Assembly (NCBI GenBank): GCA_947072265.1
Contig: CAMTHN010000037.1
Span: forward strand, 1 to 5,831
Direction: 5' to 3'
Source of the DNA: an uncultured Clostridia bacterium
Lineage (GTDB): Bacteria; Bacillota; Clostridia; Oscillospirales; Ruminococcaceae
DNA length: 5,831 nt
Each line of letters opens with the position of its first letter. Position 1 is the first letter of the stretch. Below are positions 1 through 5,831 of the stretch, piece by piece. The position numbers and the translations under genes were made by a program. The notes beneath the pieces were generated by a model that was given only the letters and a program-made list of their open reading frames with translations, was not told the DNA's origin and searched no databases.

Positions 1-637
1 ATAGCTCGGAGTTGTATACAGACATTGTTGAATCTTTTGATTTTTTTGATTTTAATTTTTCTAAAATAATATCTTCGGAAATTTTATATATTTTTAACGA
101 TTTTTTTAATAAAATCCCATCACTTATTATAATTTTAGGAATGTATTCCTTTTTCACATCTAATTTTAATTGGCTAGGATTTACAGCCTGTTTTTTTATA
201 TCTTGAAATACACTTATCTTTCCGTTAGTTTCAACAATAGCATAATCAACATCTTGAATGTCAAATATACTATTTCCTCTAAGTGCTTCCATAAGATCGT
301 CTATAGATAATCGTAAATCCCGCATTCTTTTTTGTATTATTTGGCCATCTTTTATTATAACGACAGGAGATCCAGATATAAAGCTTCTAAAGGGTTTATA
401 TCTAAGAGATAATTTTGATAAAATAAGTTCAAATCCAACCAATGTTAAAATAGGAACCGCAGAAAAAATAAGAGATATATCTGGCTCATCTATAGACATT
501 GTGGCTATATTTGATATTAATATTGTTATTGCTAGCTCTGATGGTTGTAAATCTCCTAGCTGTCTTTTTCCCATAATTCTAATACTAAATATGATTAATG
601 CATATAAAAGTATTGTCCTAAAGAAAATTATTAACAT
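1..637 (-). CDS. DUF421 / YetF-family membrane protein, 3' end cut by window edge
   Basis: Seen: 212 codons run from an ATG at 637 to the window edge with no stop, so the C-terminus is missing. A Shine-Dalgarno AAGAGG lies 7 bases before the ATG (complement of 644-649). Residues 1-20, about 35-50 and about 57-77 are hydrophobic and look like three membrane helices. The family signature GKRQLGDLQPSEL (23-35) sits between helices 1 and 2. The soluble DUF421 part follows: SGSPVVIIKDG (88-98), DLRLSIDDLMEALR (107-120) and DVDYAIVETNGKISV (129-143), then a second subdomain from about 168 (ISDGILLKKSL). Family knowledge: YetF-type proteins are inner-membrane proteins of about 200-290 residues with a cytoplasmic tail and no settled biochemical role. 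Some relatives in Bacillus (YetF, and the 2Duf protein of mobile spoVA operons) have been tied to spore resistance and germination. Inference: the divergent position beside a germinant receptor operon suggests a spore role. Family assignment is sure; function is not. Confidence 0.92.
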   Translation of the reverse strand, partial: MLIIFFRTILLYALIIFSIRIMGKRQLGDLQPSELAITILISNIATMSIDEPDISLIFSAVPILTLVGFELILSKLSLRYKPFRSFISGSPVVIIKDGQIIQKRMRDLRLSIDDLMEALRGNSIFDIQDVDYAIVETNGKISVFQDIKKQAVNPSQLKLDVKKEYIPKIIISDGILLKKSLKIYKISEDIILEKLKSKKSKDSTMSVYNSEL

Positions 638-751
638 ATTAAATCCTCTTTTAATTTTTATTTTATAATTATTATCTGTTATTTGAATTATATTAAACAT
701 AGTTGGTAATAATTGTTATATAAATTTACATTAAAAGTGAAGGAGGATTTT
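638..751. promoter_or_regulatory. Divergent intergenic region (DUF421 gene / ger operon promoters)
   Basis: These 114 bases separate the two divergent starts and must hold a promoter for each gene. They are almost entirely A/T. Leftward, a TATAAT lies at 692-687 (minus strand) with no good -35 at 16-18 bases. Rightward, TTGAAT (683-688) lies 18 bases before TAATAA (707-712), and TAAACA (694-699) lies 17 bases before TATATA (717-722); both pairs are weak. A forespore sigma-G promoter is expected for a ger operon from established biology. The nearest matches are GAATTA (685-690) and CATAGTT (698-704), but they are far too close together to form one promoter. The region is therefore called by position; individual boxes are unproven. 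Confidence 0.4.
741..746 (+). promoter_or_regulatory. Ribosome binding site setting the ger A-subunit start
   Basis: A consensus AGGAGG (extended AAGGAGG from 740) ends 5 bases before the ATG at 752. It settles the start at 752 rather than the in-frame TTG at 713, which has no purine-rich site in front of it and would place this AGGAGG inside the coding sequence. Confidence 0.85.
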
Positions 752-2308
752 ATGCTAAAATATATAAAATCCAAAATGTCTGCTATTAAAAATTCAAATA
801 TTGAAGATATTCAACAAGAAGAAGTTTTTGAAACTCCTGTAAATCTTAGAAGTTCTTTAAAAGACAATATGGTTTTACTTAGAGAAAAATTTGATAATTC
901 TGGAGATTTTTTATCTAGAGAACTAAAAATTTATAATAATACTATAAATATAATTGGTATTGAAGGTATGATAAATTTTACCATGCTGTCAGATCTTTTA
1001 ATGGGTCCGCTTATGTCAGCAGATTTTTCTGAAAAAACAACTCCAGAAGATATATATAGTTATTTAGAAACAAAAATGATAACTTCTATGGATTTGACAG
1101 ATGTATATACTACAGATGATATATTTACATTTAGTATGTCTGGATTTATTATTATACTTATTGATGGGATAGCAAAAGGGGTTTGTTTAGGAGCCCAAGG
1201 ATTTAATTTTCGGTCGATATCCGAGCCTTCTAGCGAGGTTAATATTAGAGGATCAAGAGAAGGTTTTACAGAACCTTTGAGGATAAATATGACTATGGTT
1301 CGTAGACGCATAAAATCTCCCAAGTTAAAATTTGAATTGTTTAACGTTGGTTCTAAGAGTAAAACTAGTGTTTGTATGATGTATATGACAGATACAGTTT
1401 CTAAAAAAATGGTTAGAGAGATTAGACATAAGATAAGGCATATAGATATTGACGTTGTTCTTGAAAGTGGATATATACAACCTTTTTTAGAAGGAAAACC
1501 ATTTTCTATATTTTCGGAAGTTGGAACTACAGAAAGACCAGATACAGTATGTGCGAAGATAAATGAAGGTAGAGTTGCTATATTAGTTGATGGAACACCT
1601 TTTGCTTTAATTGTTCCATATCTATTTTCAGAAAATTTTCAGAGCTTTGATGACTATTGTCATAGACCGTATTATACAAGTTTTATGCGTATTATAAAAT
1701 ATATATCATTTGCATTTACAATATTATTACCTGGTTTATATGTTGCTATAGGAAGCTTTCATCCAGAATTATTTCCACATTCTATTTTGTTTAATATTGC
1801 AACATCGCAAGAAGCAACTCCATTTCCTTTAGTTATAGAGGCATTACTCATTCATTTTATATATGAAGTTATGCGAGAGGCGGGTTTAAGGCTTCCTAGA
1901 CCAGTTGGTCATGCCGTAAGTATTGTTGGTGCATTGGTTATAGGAGACGCAGCAGTTACAGCGGGGCTAATTGGAGCACCAATGGTTATGGTTGTGGCGG
2001 TTACTGCAATTAGTTCTTTTGTTGTTCCTTCTATATATGAGCCTGTATCGATATTGAGGTTTGGATTTATAATTGTAGGAGGCACATTTGGACTGTATGG
2101 AATAGGTATAGCTGTTGCAGCACTTCTTATAAATATATGTTCTTTAAGTGAATATGGTGTTATATATACTGCACCGATATCTCCATTTAGTTTTAAGGCT
2201 ATGAAGGATGTATTTGTTAGATTTAGTTGGAAAAAAATGAATAAAAATGTTAATATAAAAAATTTAACAGGGGTTGATATGCAGAATAGCGGAGGTGAAA
2301 ACTCTTAA
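752..2308 (+). CDS. gerKA: GerA-family spore germinant receptor subunit A (GerKA/GerAA type)
   Basis: A subunit of the nutrient germinant receptor in the inner membrane of the spore, which with B and C triggers germination. The product is 518 residues from the ATG at 752, a normal length for the family. Seen: a large soluble N-terminal domain (about 1-300) carries ISEPSSEV (156-163), RGSREGF (166-172), RRRIK (184-188), ESGYI (238-242), TERPD (260-264) and EGRVAILVDGTPF (272-284). The membrane domain (about 312-465) contains MREAGLRLPRPVG (374-386) followed by SIVGALVIGDAAVTAGLIG (390-408). A polar tail of about 30 residues ends the protein. All the family landmarks I know are intact, so it should be functional. 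It is the first gene of the operon, and its stop overlaps the B start by one base. The GerK name follows clostridial usage; which paralogue (A, B, K, X) and which germinant cannot be told from sequence. Confidence 0.97.
   Translation: MLKYIKSKMSAIKNSNIEDIQQEEVFETPVNLRSSLKDNMVLLREKFDNSGDFLSRELKIYNNTINIIGIEGMINFTMLSDLLMGPLMSADFSEKTTPEDIYSYLETKMITSMDLTDVYTTDDIFTFSMSGFIIILIDGIAKGVCLGAQGFNFRSISEPSSEVNIRGSREGFTEPLRINMTMVRRRIKSPKLKFELFNVGSKSKTSVCMMYMTDTVSKKMVREIRHKIRHIDIDVVLESGYIQPFLEGKPFSIFSEVGTTERPDTVCAKINEGRVAILVDGTPFALIVPYLFSENFQSFDDYCHRPYYTSFMRIIKYISFAFTILLPGLYVAIGSFHPELFPHSILFNIATSQEATPFPLVIEALLIHFIYEVMREAGLRLPRPVGHAVSIVGALVIGDAAVTAGLIGAPMVMVVAVTAISSFVVPSIYEPVSILRFGFIIVGGTFGLYGIGIAVAALLINICSLSEYGVIYTAPISPFSFKAMKDVFVRFSWKKMNKNVNIKNLTGVDMQNSGGENS
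2291..2297 (+). promoter_or_regulatory. Ribosome binding site of the ger B gene, inside the A gene
   Basis: GGAGGTG matches the anti-Shine-Dalgarno well but ends 10 bases before the ATG at 2308, a longer spacing than at the other starts in the window. It lies in the last codons of the A gene. The TAATG stop-start overlap (2306-2310) suggests that B is translated largely by ribosomes finishing A. Confidence 0.7.
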
Positions 2309-3426
2309 TGTTTGCAAAAATAAGTGGAGCACAGCTTTTTACAATGCTATATATATCTAGAGTTTTTTCTTCTTTAACATATAATATTCATACAGGCTCT
2401 AAACTGGATGGTTTGTCCATCCTTATTGGATCTTTAATATCTCTTTTTGTTCAAATTTTAATTGTAATACCTATATTTAAATTATATCATCGTATAAAAG
2501 ATGGAAATATAATAACAGCAGGGTATAATTGTTTTGGTAAAAACGGTATTGTTATAGCTTGGATATATGCTATTTATGCTGTATTAGTGGGGATAAACAC
2601 TATTGTTCAGGCTATGTTTTTTTTAGATAATGCCGTGTATACAAATGCAAATTCATCAATTTTAGTTTTAATGTTTATAGGATTAGTTTTATATGGCGCC
2701 ATATCTGGTGTTGAGTCTATATCACGTGTGTCTGCTATATTTGGTGTGTTTTTTGTTGTTGCCTTTTTATTTATATTTACTGGGTTGATATCTAATATAG
2801 ATATTTATAATCTCTCTCCAATATTTGATTCTCCTATAAAGCAGATAGGTGTATCTATCTTTGATAATTTAGGAAGAAATACAGAATTGGTTGCGTTTAT
2901 ACTGTTATATCCATATACAAAAGGGGATAAAAAGAAAACGTTTATGTCATATTTAATATTATCTACTATTACAATACAAATAATAGTATTTTTAATAACA
3001 ACAGTTTTGGCAAACTATTCGGGAAGTTTGGTATTTCCTTTTTACACATTAACAACTATTTCATATACATCTATTTTTCAAAGACTTGACTCTTTGCATA
3101 TGGCTTTGTGGATTGTTTTAGCTTTTATAAAAGCTACTATGTATATATTTATTGCTTATAGTTGTATATCAATCTCTTTACCGAATATTAAGAAAGGTTA
3201 TATATTTTCTGTTATTTTTATTGCTATAAGCATAAGTGTTTATTGGATCCAATCTAGTTTAGATGCGATAAGATATTTACAAGGGTTTATTAATTCTGGT
3301 TTTATTGTATTAATTCTTGTTTTTATTCTTCCGCTTATAGTTTATATAGTTTATATATTTAAAAAGGAGAATAGTGTTGATAAAAAAAATATTGTTAATA
3401 CTGGGTACTCTATTGATGCTATCTAG
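2308..3426 (+). CDS. gerKB: GerAB/GerKB-family spore germinant receptor subunit B (APC-type permease)
   Basis: Integral membrane subunit of the germinant receptor, from the APC transporter superfamily. In the Bacillus subtilis GerA receptor this subunit is the nutrient sensor, so it is the likely germinant-binding subunit here. The product is 372 residues, the usual length. Seen: about ten hydrophobic segments, roughly 5-27, 35-60, 78-108, 116-131, 143-161, 183-201, 217-236, 262-290, 299-313 and 329-352. Family landmarks are ISGAQLFTMLYISRVFSSLTY (5-25), of the clostridial GerKB style, GVESISRVSAIFG (134-146), NTELVAFILLYPY (191-203) and FQRLDSLHMALWIVLAFIK (257-275). The start ATG overlaps the A stop by one base. 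The last 17 or so codons, a polar tail after the final helix, are shared in another frame with the signal peptide of the C gene. I see no frameshift or missing segment. The ligand cannot be predicted. Confidence 0.96.
   Translation: MFAKISGAQLFTMLYISRVFSSLTYNIHTGSKLDGLSILIGSLISLFVQILIVIPIFKLYHRIKDGNIITAGYNCFGKNGIVIAWIYAIYAVLVGINTIVQAMFFLDNAVYTNANSSILVLMFIGLVLYGAISGVESISRVSAIFGVFFVVAFLFIFTGLISNIDIYNLSPIFDSPIKQIGVSIFDNLGRNTELVAFILLYPYTKGDKKKTFMSYLILSTITIQIIVFLITTVLANYSGSLVFPFYTLTTISYTSIFQRLDSLHMALWIVLAFIKATMYIFIAYSCISISLPNIKKGYIFSVIFIAISISVYWIQSSLDAIRYLQGFINSGFIVLILVFILPLIVYIVYIFKKENSVDKKNIVNTGYSIDAI
3365..3369 (+). promoter_or_regulatory. Ribosome binding site of the ger C gene, inside the B gene
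   Basis: AGGAG, preceded by an A run, lies 4 bases before the GTG at 3374 and 7 bases before the in-frame TTG at 3377. The TTG has spacing closer to that of the A gene, DUF421 and glycosyltransferase starts, while GTG is usually the stronger initiator. The sequence does not decide between them. There is no ATG start in frame before the lipoprotein signal peptide. Confidence 0.65.
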
Positions 3427-4573
3427 TCTTACAGGGTGTTTAAAAACAATAAATCTAAGCGATAGAGCGATTGTACAGGCTATTGGAATAGATTATGATC
3501 AAGATAAATATAAACTTAGTATACAGATATTTTCTCCACAGGGATCTGGTGGACAAACAGCAATCGATACTAGCAAACAAAACTCTAAAGTTATTACAAC
3601 TGAAGGAAAAACCATAGGAGAAGCAATGTCTAAGGCAGATTTAAAACAAGGAAAGAAGATATTTTATGGACATAATAGACTGATTATATTAGGGGAAAGT
3701 AGTGCTGAAAAAGGTTTAGAAAATATCATAAGTTTTTTTAATACCGATGCACAATCTAAATCTGATGTTGGGATGCTTGTTGTTAAGGGAGATGCAAATG
3801 AAATATTAAATGCAAAGATTACACAAGGAATACTCCCAGCTGAAACGATAGAAAAAATAGTTAGAAATGCGGAGGATACAGGACAATCTTTTCAGGTTAG
3901 ATTTTATGATGTGGCAAAAAATTATAAAAGTACAACAAATTCAGTTAGTATACCTGTAATTAAATTAGAGGATGCTGAAGATAATTCTGGAGAAAAAAAA
4001 GAAGAAGACACAAGCTCTGAAAAATCTGAAGGAGATTCAAAAGTTATATCTATGGATGGAATAGCAGTTTTTTTAGATGGACGATTAAAGACTTATATAG
4101 ATCAAGAAAATACAAGGGCTATACAAATTTTATTGCAAAAATTCAAATCTAGTGTAGTCGTTTCCGAATCTGATAGCATTGGAACATCTTCAGTAGAGAT
4201 TTTTAAGTCTAAAATAAAGATAAATCCCCGTATTAAAAATGGAGATATGACAGTTGATATAATTGTTAAAACAGATGGAATAGTTAAAGAAATAGTTGTA
4301 CCTGAAGATAGAGAAGTTCCTGTTTTTGAGTATAAAGATATAGAGGATAGTTTAGAAGAAGTTATAAAAGTTGAAATAGATAATGTTCTATATCTAACTT
4401 TGAAAGAAAATAATATAGATATTTTTAATTTTATGGATAGAATAAAACAAAAATATCCTTCATACTGGAAGGATAATAGAGATGATGTTGGAAATATTAT
4501 TTCAAATCTGGACTATAGTGTTAAGGTTGATGTAAATATAGATAGAACAGGACTTCAGATAAAAGATAAATAA
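3374..4573 (+). CDS. gerKC: Ger(x)C-family spore germination lipoprotein, receptor subunit C
   Basis: Lipoprotein subunit of the germinant receptor, exported and anchored on the outer face of the spore inner membrane. The product is 399 residues from the GTG at 3374 (398 from the TTG at 3377). Seen: a signal peptide with KK at 4-5, a hydrophobic core (6-19) and lipobox LTGC, with Cys22 as the lipidated residue. Next come the family hallmarks NLSDRAIVQAIGID (27-40), GHNRLIILGE (99-108) and PVIKLE (194-199). A Glu/Asp/Lys/Ser-rich linker (about 199-223) joins this part to a second block starting VISMDGIAVFLDGRL (224-238). The C-terminal domain ends with the typical NNIDIFNFMDRIKQKYPSYW stretch (346-365) and a final beta-type segment (380-396). 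Length is normal. The start lies 53 bases inside the B gene in the +1 frame, so translation is probably coupled. The stop codon lies in the outer stem of the terminator. No D-subunit gene follows. Confidence 0.96.
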   Translation: MLIKKILLILGTLLMLSSLTGCLKTINLSDRAIVQAIGIDYDQDKYKLSIQIFSPQGSGGQTAIDTSKQNSKVITTEGKTIGEAMSKADLKQGKKIFYGHNRLIILGESSAEKGLENIISFFNTDAQSKSDVGMLVVKGDANEILNAKITQGILPAETIEKIVRNAEDTGQSFQVRFYDVAKNYKSTTNSVSIPVIKLEDAEDNSGEKKEEDTSSEKSEGDSKVISMDGIAVFLDGRLKTYIDQENTRAIQILLQKFKSSVVVSESDSIGTSSVEIFKSKIKINPRIKNGDMTVDIIVKTDGIVKEIVVPEDREVPVFEYKDIEDSLEEVIKVEIDNVLYLTLKENNIDIFNFMDRIKQKYPSYWKDNRDDVGNIISNLDYSVKVDVNIDRTGLQIKDK

Positions 4574-4624
4574 AAGACAAATAGAAAAGGCTCTTTTAAA
4601 GAGCCTTTTCTATTTGTCTTTTAT
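4570..4624. terminator. Bidirectional rho-independent terminator, 27-bp-arm palindrome
   Basis: Positions 4570-4596 are the exact reverse complement of 4598-4624, with a single central base at 4597. In RNA the centre opens to a small loop. The strong core is the AAAAGGCTC / GAGCCTTTT stem at 4585-4609, with T-rich sequence after it in both directions (TTTTCTATTTG on the plus side, the same on the minus side by symmetry). It sits exactly between two convergent genes. The stop of the ger C gene (4571-4573) is in the outer left stem. The stop of the glycosyltransferase (4598-4596) is at the centre, and its last eight sense codons (K382-L389) make up most of the right arm. It should terminate both transcripts. 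Confidence 0.93.
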
Positions 4625-5765
4625 AAACTTCTATTATTTTGTCAGATAGAGTTAATATATCAAAATGTTTTGAATAATTTTTTATTGATTTTTTAAAATT
4701 TTTTTTTTCTTTAGGGGTCTTGTTTTGATAAAATTTAATAATATCATACATTTCTTTAGATGATGTAAATATAAATCCATTAACATTTTCTATAACTTGT
4801 CCTTGGTTCTCCACATCAAATATATGGACAACAGGGAGCCCACAAACCATAGCTTCTATCATGGAGATAGAATGATTTTCTGATAATGAAGCTGTTATAT
4901 ACATATCTGATATTGTGTAATAATATACAATATCTTTATTTGGAATAACTCCAATACATTTAATTATTGATTCCATTTTTAAAGTTTTTATAAGATTTTC
5001 GATTAAATCTCTATATGGACCATCTCCTATTATTAATAGTTGAACCTTGTCTTCTACAGAGAATTCTGATCCAAAAAAATTGACTAATGTTTCTATATTT
5101 TTTTCTTTTCCTATTCTTCCACAAAAAACAATTGTTGTCATATCATCTTTGGGGTTATATAGAGATTTTAAATTTTGCAATCTATCTTTATCTAGATTAC
5201 TGTTATCAAAAAGAGCTGTATCAACACAGTTGCTTATAATAGTTACATCTTTTTTTATATCATATTTCTTAAAAAATGTTTTAACTCTTTCAGAAGGACC
5301 AATAACTTCTGCGGCTTTGTTGGCTATAAATCGTGCGTATTTTAGAGATGTTTTTGTAACAATTGGTATTAGGGGTTTAGGAGCGATATAATGAATATAT
5401 TCGTCCCATATTGTGTGTAATGTATATACGAGAGGTTTTTTCAAAATTTTAGAAATCATCGCTCCAGAAAATCCAATGCTAAATTCTGTATGAATATGAA
5501 TTATATCAGGATTAAATTTTTTTATAGAATTTAACCGTCCATAACTAATAGGGTTTGCTATTCCATAATTATAAAATCTTTTAAAGGTTATACTAGGGCA
5601 TTTTAAAATTCCGTCTTTAATAAATTGTTTTCGCTTATGAGTTCCAGTTGTTATAATTAGAACGTCATGTCCTCTTTGAATAAGTCCATCTTTAAGATTT
5701 TTTACATGAGCAGACACGCCGTTTACATCAGGGGGATATGTGTCGGTGAATATAGCGATTTTCAT
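4596..5765 (-). CDS. GT4-family glycosyltransferase, diacylglycerol glucosyltransferase-like
   Basis: Retaining GT-B fold glycosyltransferase of 389 residues, probably moving a sugar from a nucleotide-sugar to a lipid acceptor at the inner face of the membrane. Seen: the N-terminal Rossmann half opens with MKIAIFTDTYPPDVNGVSAHV (1-21), with the glycine-containing NGVS loop. DIIHIHTEF is at 87-95. YTLHTIWDEYIHYI (114-127) carries the likely catalytic-site His117 and closely resembles the same segment in alpha-glucosyldiacylglycerol synthases. The C-terminal half has FCGRIGKEKN (214-223; Arg217 and Lys222 expected to bind the diphosphate), LLIIGDGP (243-250) and the E(x7)E pair Glu296/Glu304 before AMVCGLPVV. 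No signal peptide or membrane helix is seen. Start: the ATG at 5765, because the upstream TTG at 5780 overlaps the Shine-Dalgarno itself. GT4 membership is sure. The acceptor (diacylglycerol, phosphatidylinositol or another lipid or glycan) is inferred from motif resemblance only. It is convergent with the ger operon. Confidence 0.93.
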   Translation of the reverse strand: MKIAIFTDTYPPDVNGVSAHVKNLKDGLIQRGHDVLIITTGTHKRKQFIKDGILKCPSITFKRFYNYGIANPISYGRLNSIKKFNPDIIHIHTEFSIGFSGAMISKILKKPLVYTLHTIWDEYIHYIAPKPLIPIVTKTSLKYARFIANKAAEVIGPSERVKTFFKKYDIKKDVTIISNCVDTALFDNSNLDKDRLQNLKSLYNPKDDMTTIVFCGRIGKEKNIETLVNFFGSEFSVEDKVQLLIIGDGPYRDLIENLIKTLKMESIIKCIGVIPNKDIVYYYTISDMYITASLSENHSISMIEAMVCGLPVVHIFDVENQGQVIENVNGFIFTSSKEMYDIIKFYQNKTPKEKKNFKKSIKNYSKHFDILTLSDKIIEVYKRQIEKAL

Positions 5766-5772
5766 ATTTTTG

Positions 5773-5778
5773 CTCCTC
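5773..5778 (-). promoter_or_regulatory. Ribosome binding site setting the glycosyltransferase start
   Basis: Read on the minus strand, GAGGAG lies 7 bases before the ATG at 5765. An in-frame TTG at 5780 would include this site in the coding sequence and has no site of its own, so the ATG is preferred and the protein begins MKIAIF. Confidence 0.82.
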
Positions 5779-5811
5779 AAAAAAATTTGCCAATATGGAT
5801 AATGATATACT

Positions 5812-5817
5812 ATTATA
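5812..5817 (-). promoter_or_regulatory. Candidate -10 box for the glycosyltransferase gene
   Basis: On the minus strand a perfect TATAAT lies about 46 bases before the start codon, giving a plausible leader of roughly 40 bases. A -35 at normal spacing would fall beyond the end of the window, so this is half a promoter at best. In such AT-rich DNA a chance match is quite possible. Confidence 0.3.
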
Positions 5818-5831
5818 ACAATAATTTATAT

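Noticed and set aside
12..668. Two plus-strand open frames (12-206 and 258-668)
   Set aside because: Both are antisense to the DUF421 gene, which has clear family motifs on the minus strand. Neither shows a ribosome binding site or recognisable protein features.
713..751. TTG at 713 as the start of the ger A gene
   Set aside because: It has no Shine-Dalgarno and would put the consensus AGGAGG (741-746) inside the coding sequence; the ATG at 752 is far better placed.
1060..1323. Minus-strand open frame of 87 codons
   Set aside because: It lies wholly inside the conserved soluble domain of the ger A gene, with no motif of its own.
3374..3426. Programmed frameshift fusing the ger B and C products at the A8 run (3382-3389)
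   Set aside because: The C frame is +1 relative to B, while A-run slippage of the usual -1 type leads to the third frame. The C gene also has its own ribosome binding site and a signal peptide that needs a free N-terminus.
4570..4624. The palindrome as a transposon end, attachment site or replication origin element
   Set aside because: It occurs once, has a GC-rich core and flanking T tracts, and lies exactly between convergent stops, which is what a two-way terminator looks like. No transposase, integrase or target duplication is present.
5047..5391. Plus-strand open frame of 114 codons
   Set aside because: It is antisense to the core of the glycosyltransferase, whose motifs are intact on the minus strand.
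5766..5780. TTG at 5780 as the glycosyltransferase start
   Set aside because: It overlaps the GAGGAG that serves the ATG at 5765, and the family usually begins at MKIAIF-type sequence.

Overview
The window is strongly AT-rich, with A/T-ending codons throughout. It carries a complete tricistronic spore-germinant receptor operon of the GerA type. This points to an endospore-forming, low-GC Firmicute, most likely a clostridium. The genus cannot be fixed from the sequence alone.

Layout: (1) 1-637, minus strand, the first 212 codons of a DUF421/YetF-type membrane protein whose 3' end lies outside the window. (2) 638-751, a short divergent intergenic region that must hold the promoters for the DUF421 gene and for the operon. 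(3) 752-4573, plus strand, a tightly packed ger operon in the order A-B-C. The A and B genes overlap by one base (TAATG), and the C gene starts inside the end of B with a 53-base overlap. (4) 4570-4624, a near-perfect palindrome acting as a bidirectional terminator. It contains the stop codon of the ger C gene in its outer stem and the stop codon plus the last eight sense codons of the convergent gene in its centre and other arm. (5) 4596-5765, minus strand, a complete GT4-family glycosyltransferase resembling diacylglycerol glucosyltransferases. (6) 5766-5831, its ribosome binding site and probable promoter.

The three ger products should act together in the spore inner membrane: an A subunit with a large soluble N-domain and a membrane domain, a ten-helix APC-type B subunit that senses the germinant, and a C lipoprotein on the outer face. 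The DUF421 protein is also a membrane protein. Relatives of this family have been linked to spore resistance and germination, so its position next to the operon may be functional, but that is inference. The glycosyltransferase is probably an envelope glycolipid enzyme and is convergent with the operon, so no shared regulation is implied.

I see no RNA genes, mobile elements, CRISPR array or clearly novel system. The most unusual structure is the long terminator palindrome built partly from coding sequence.
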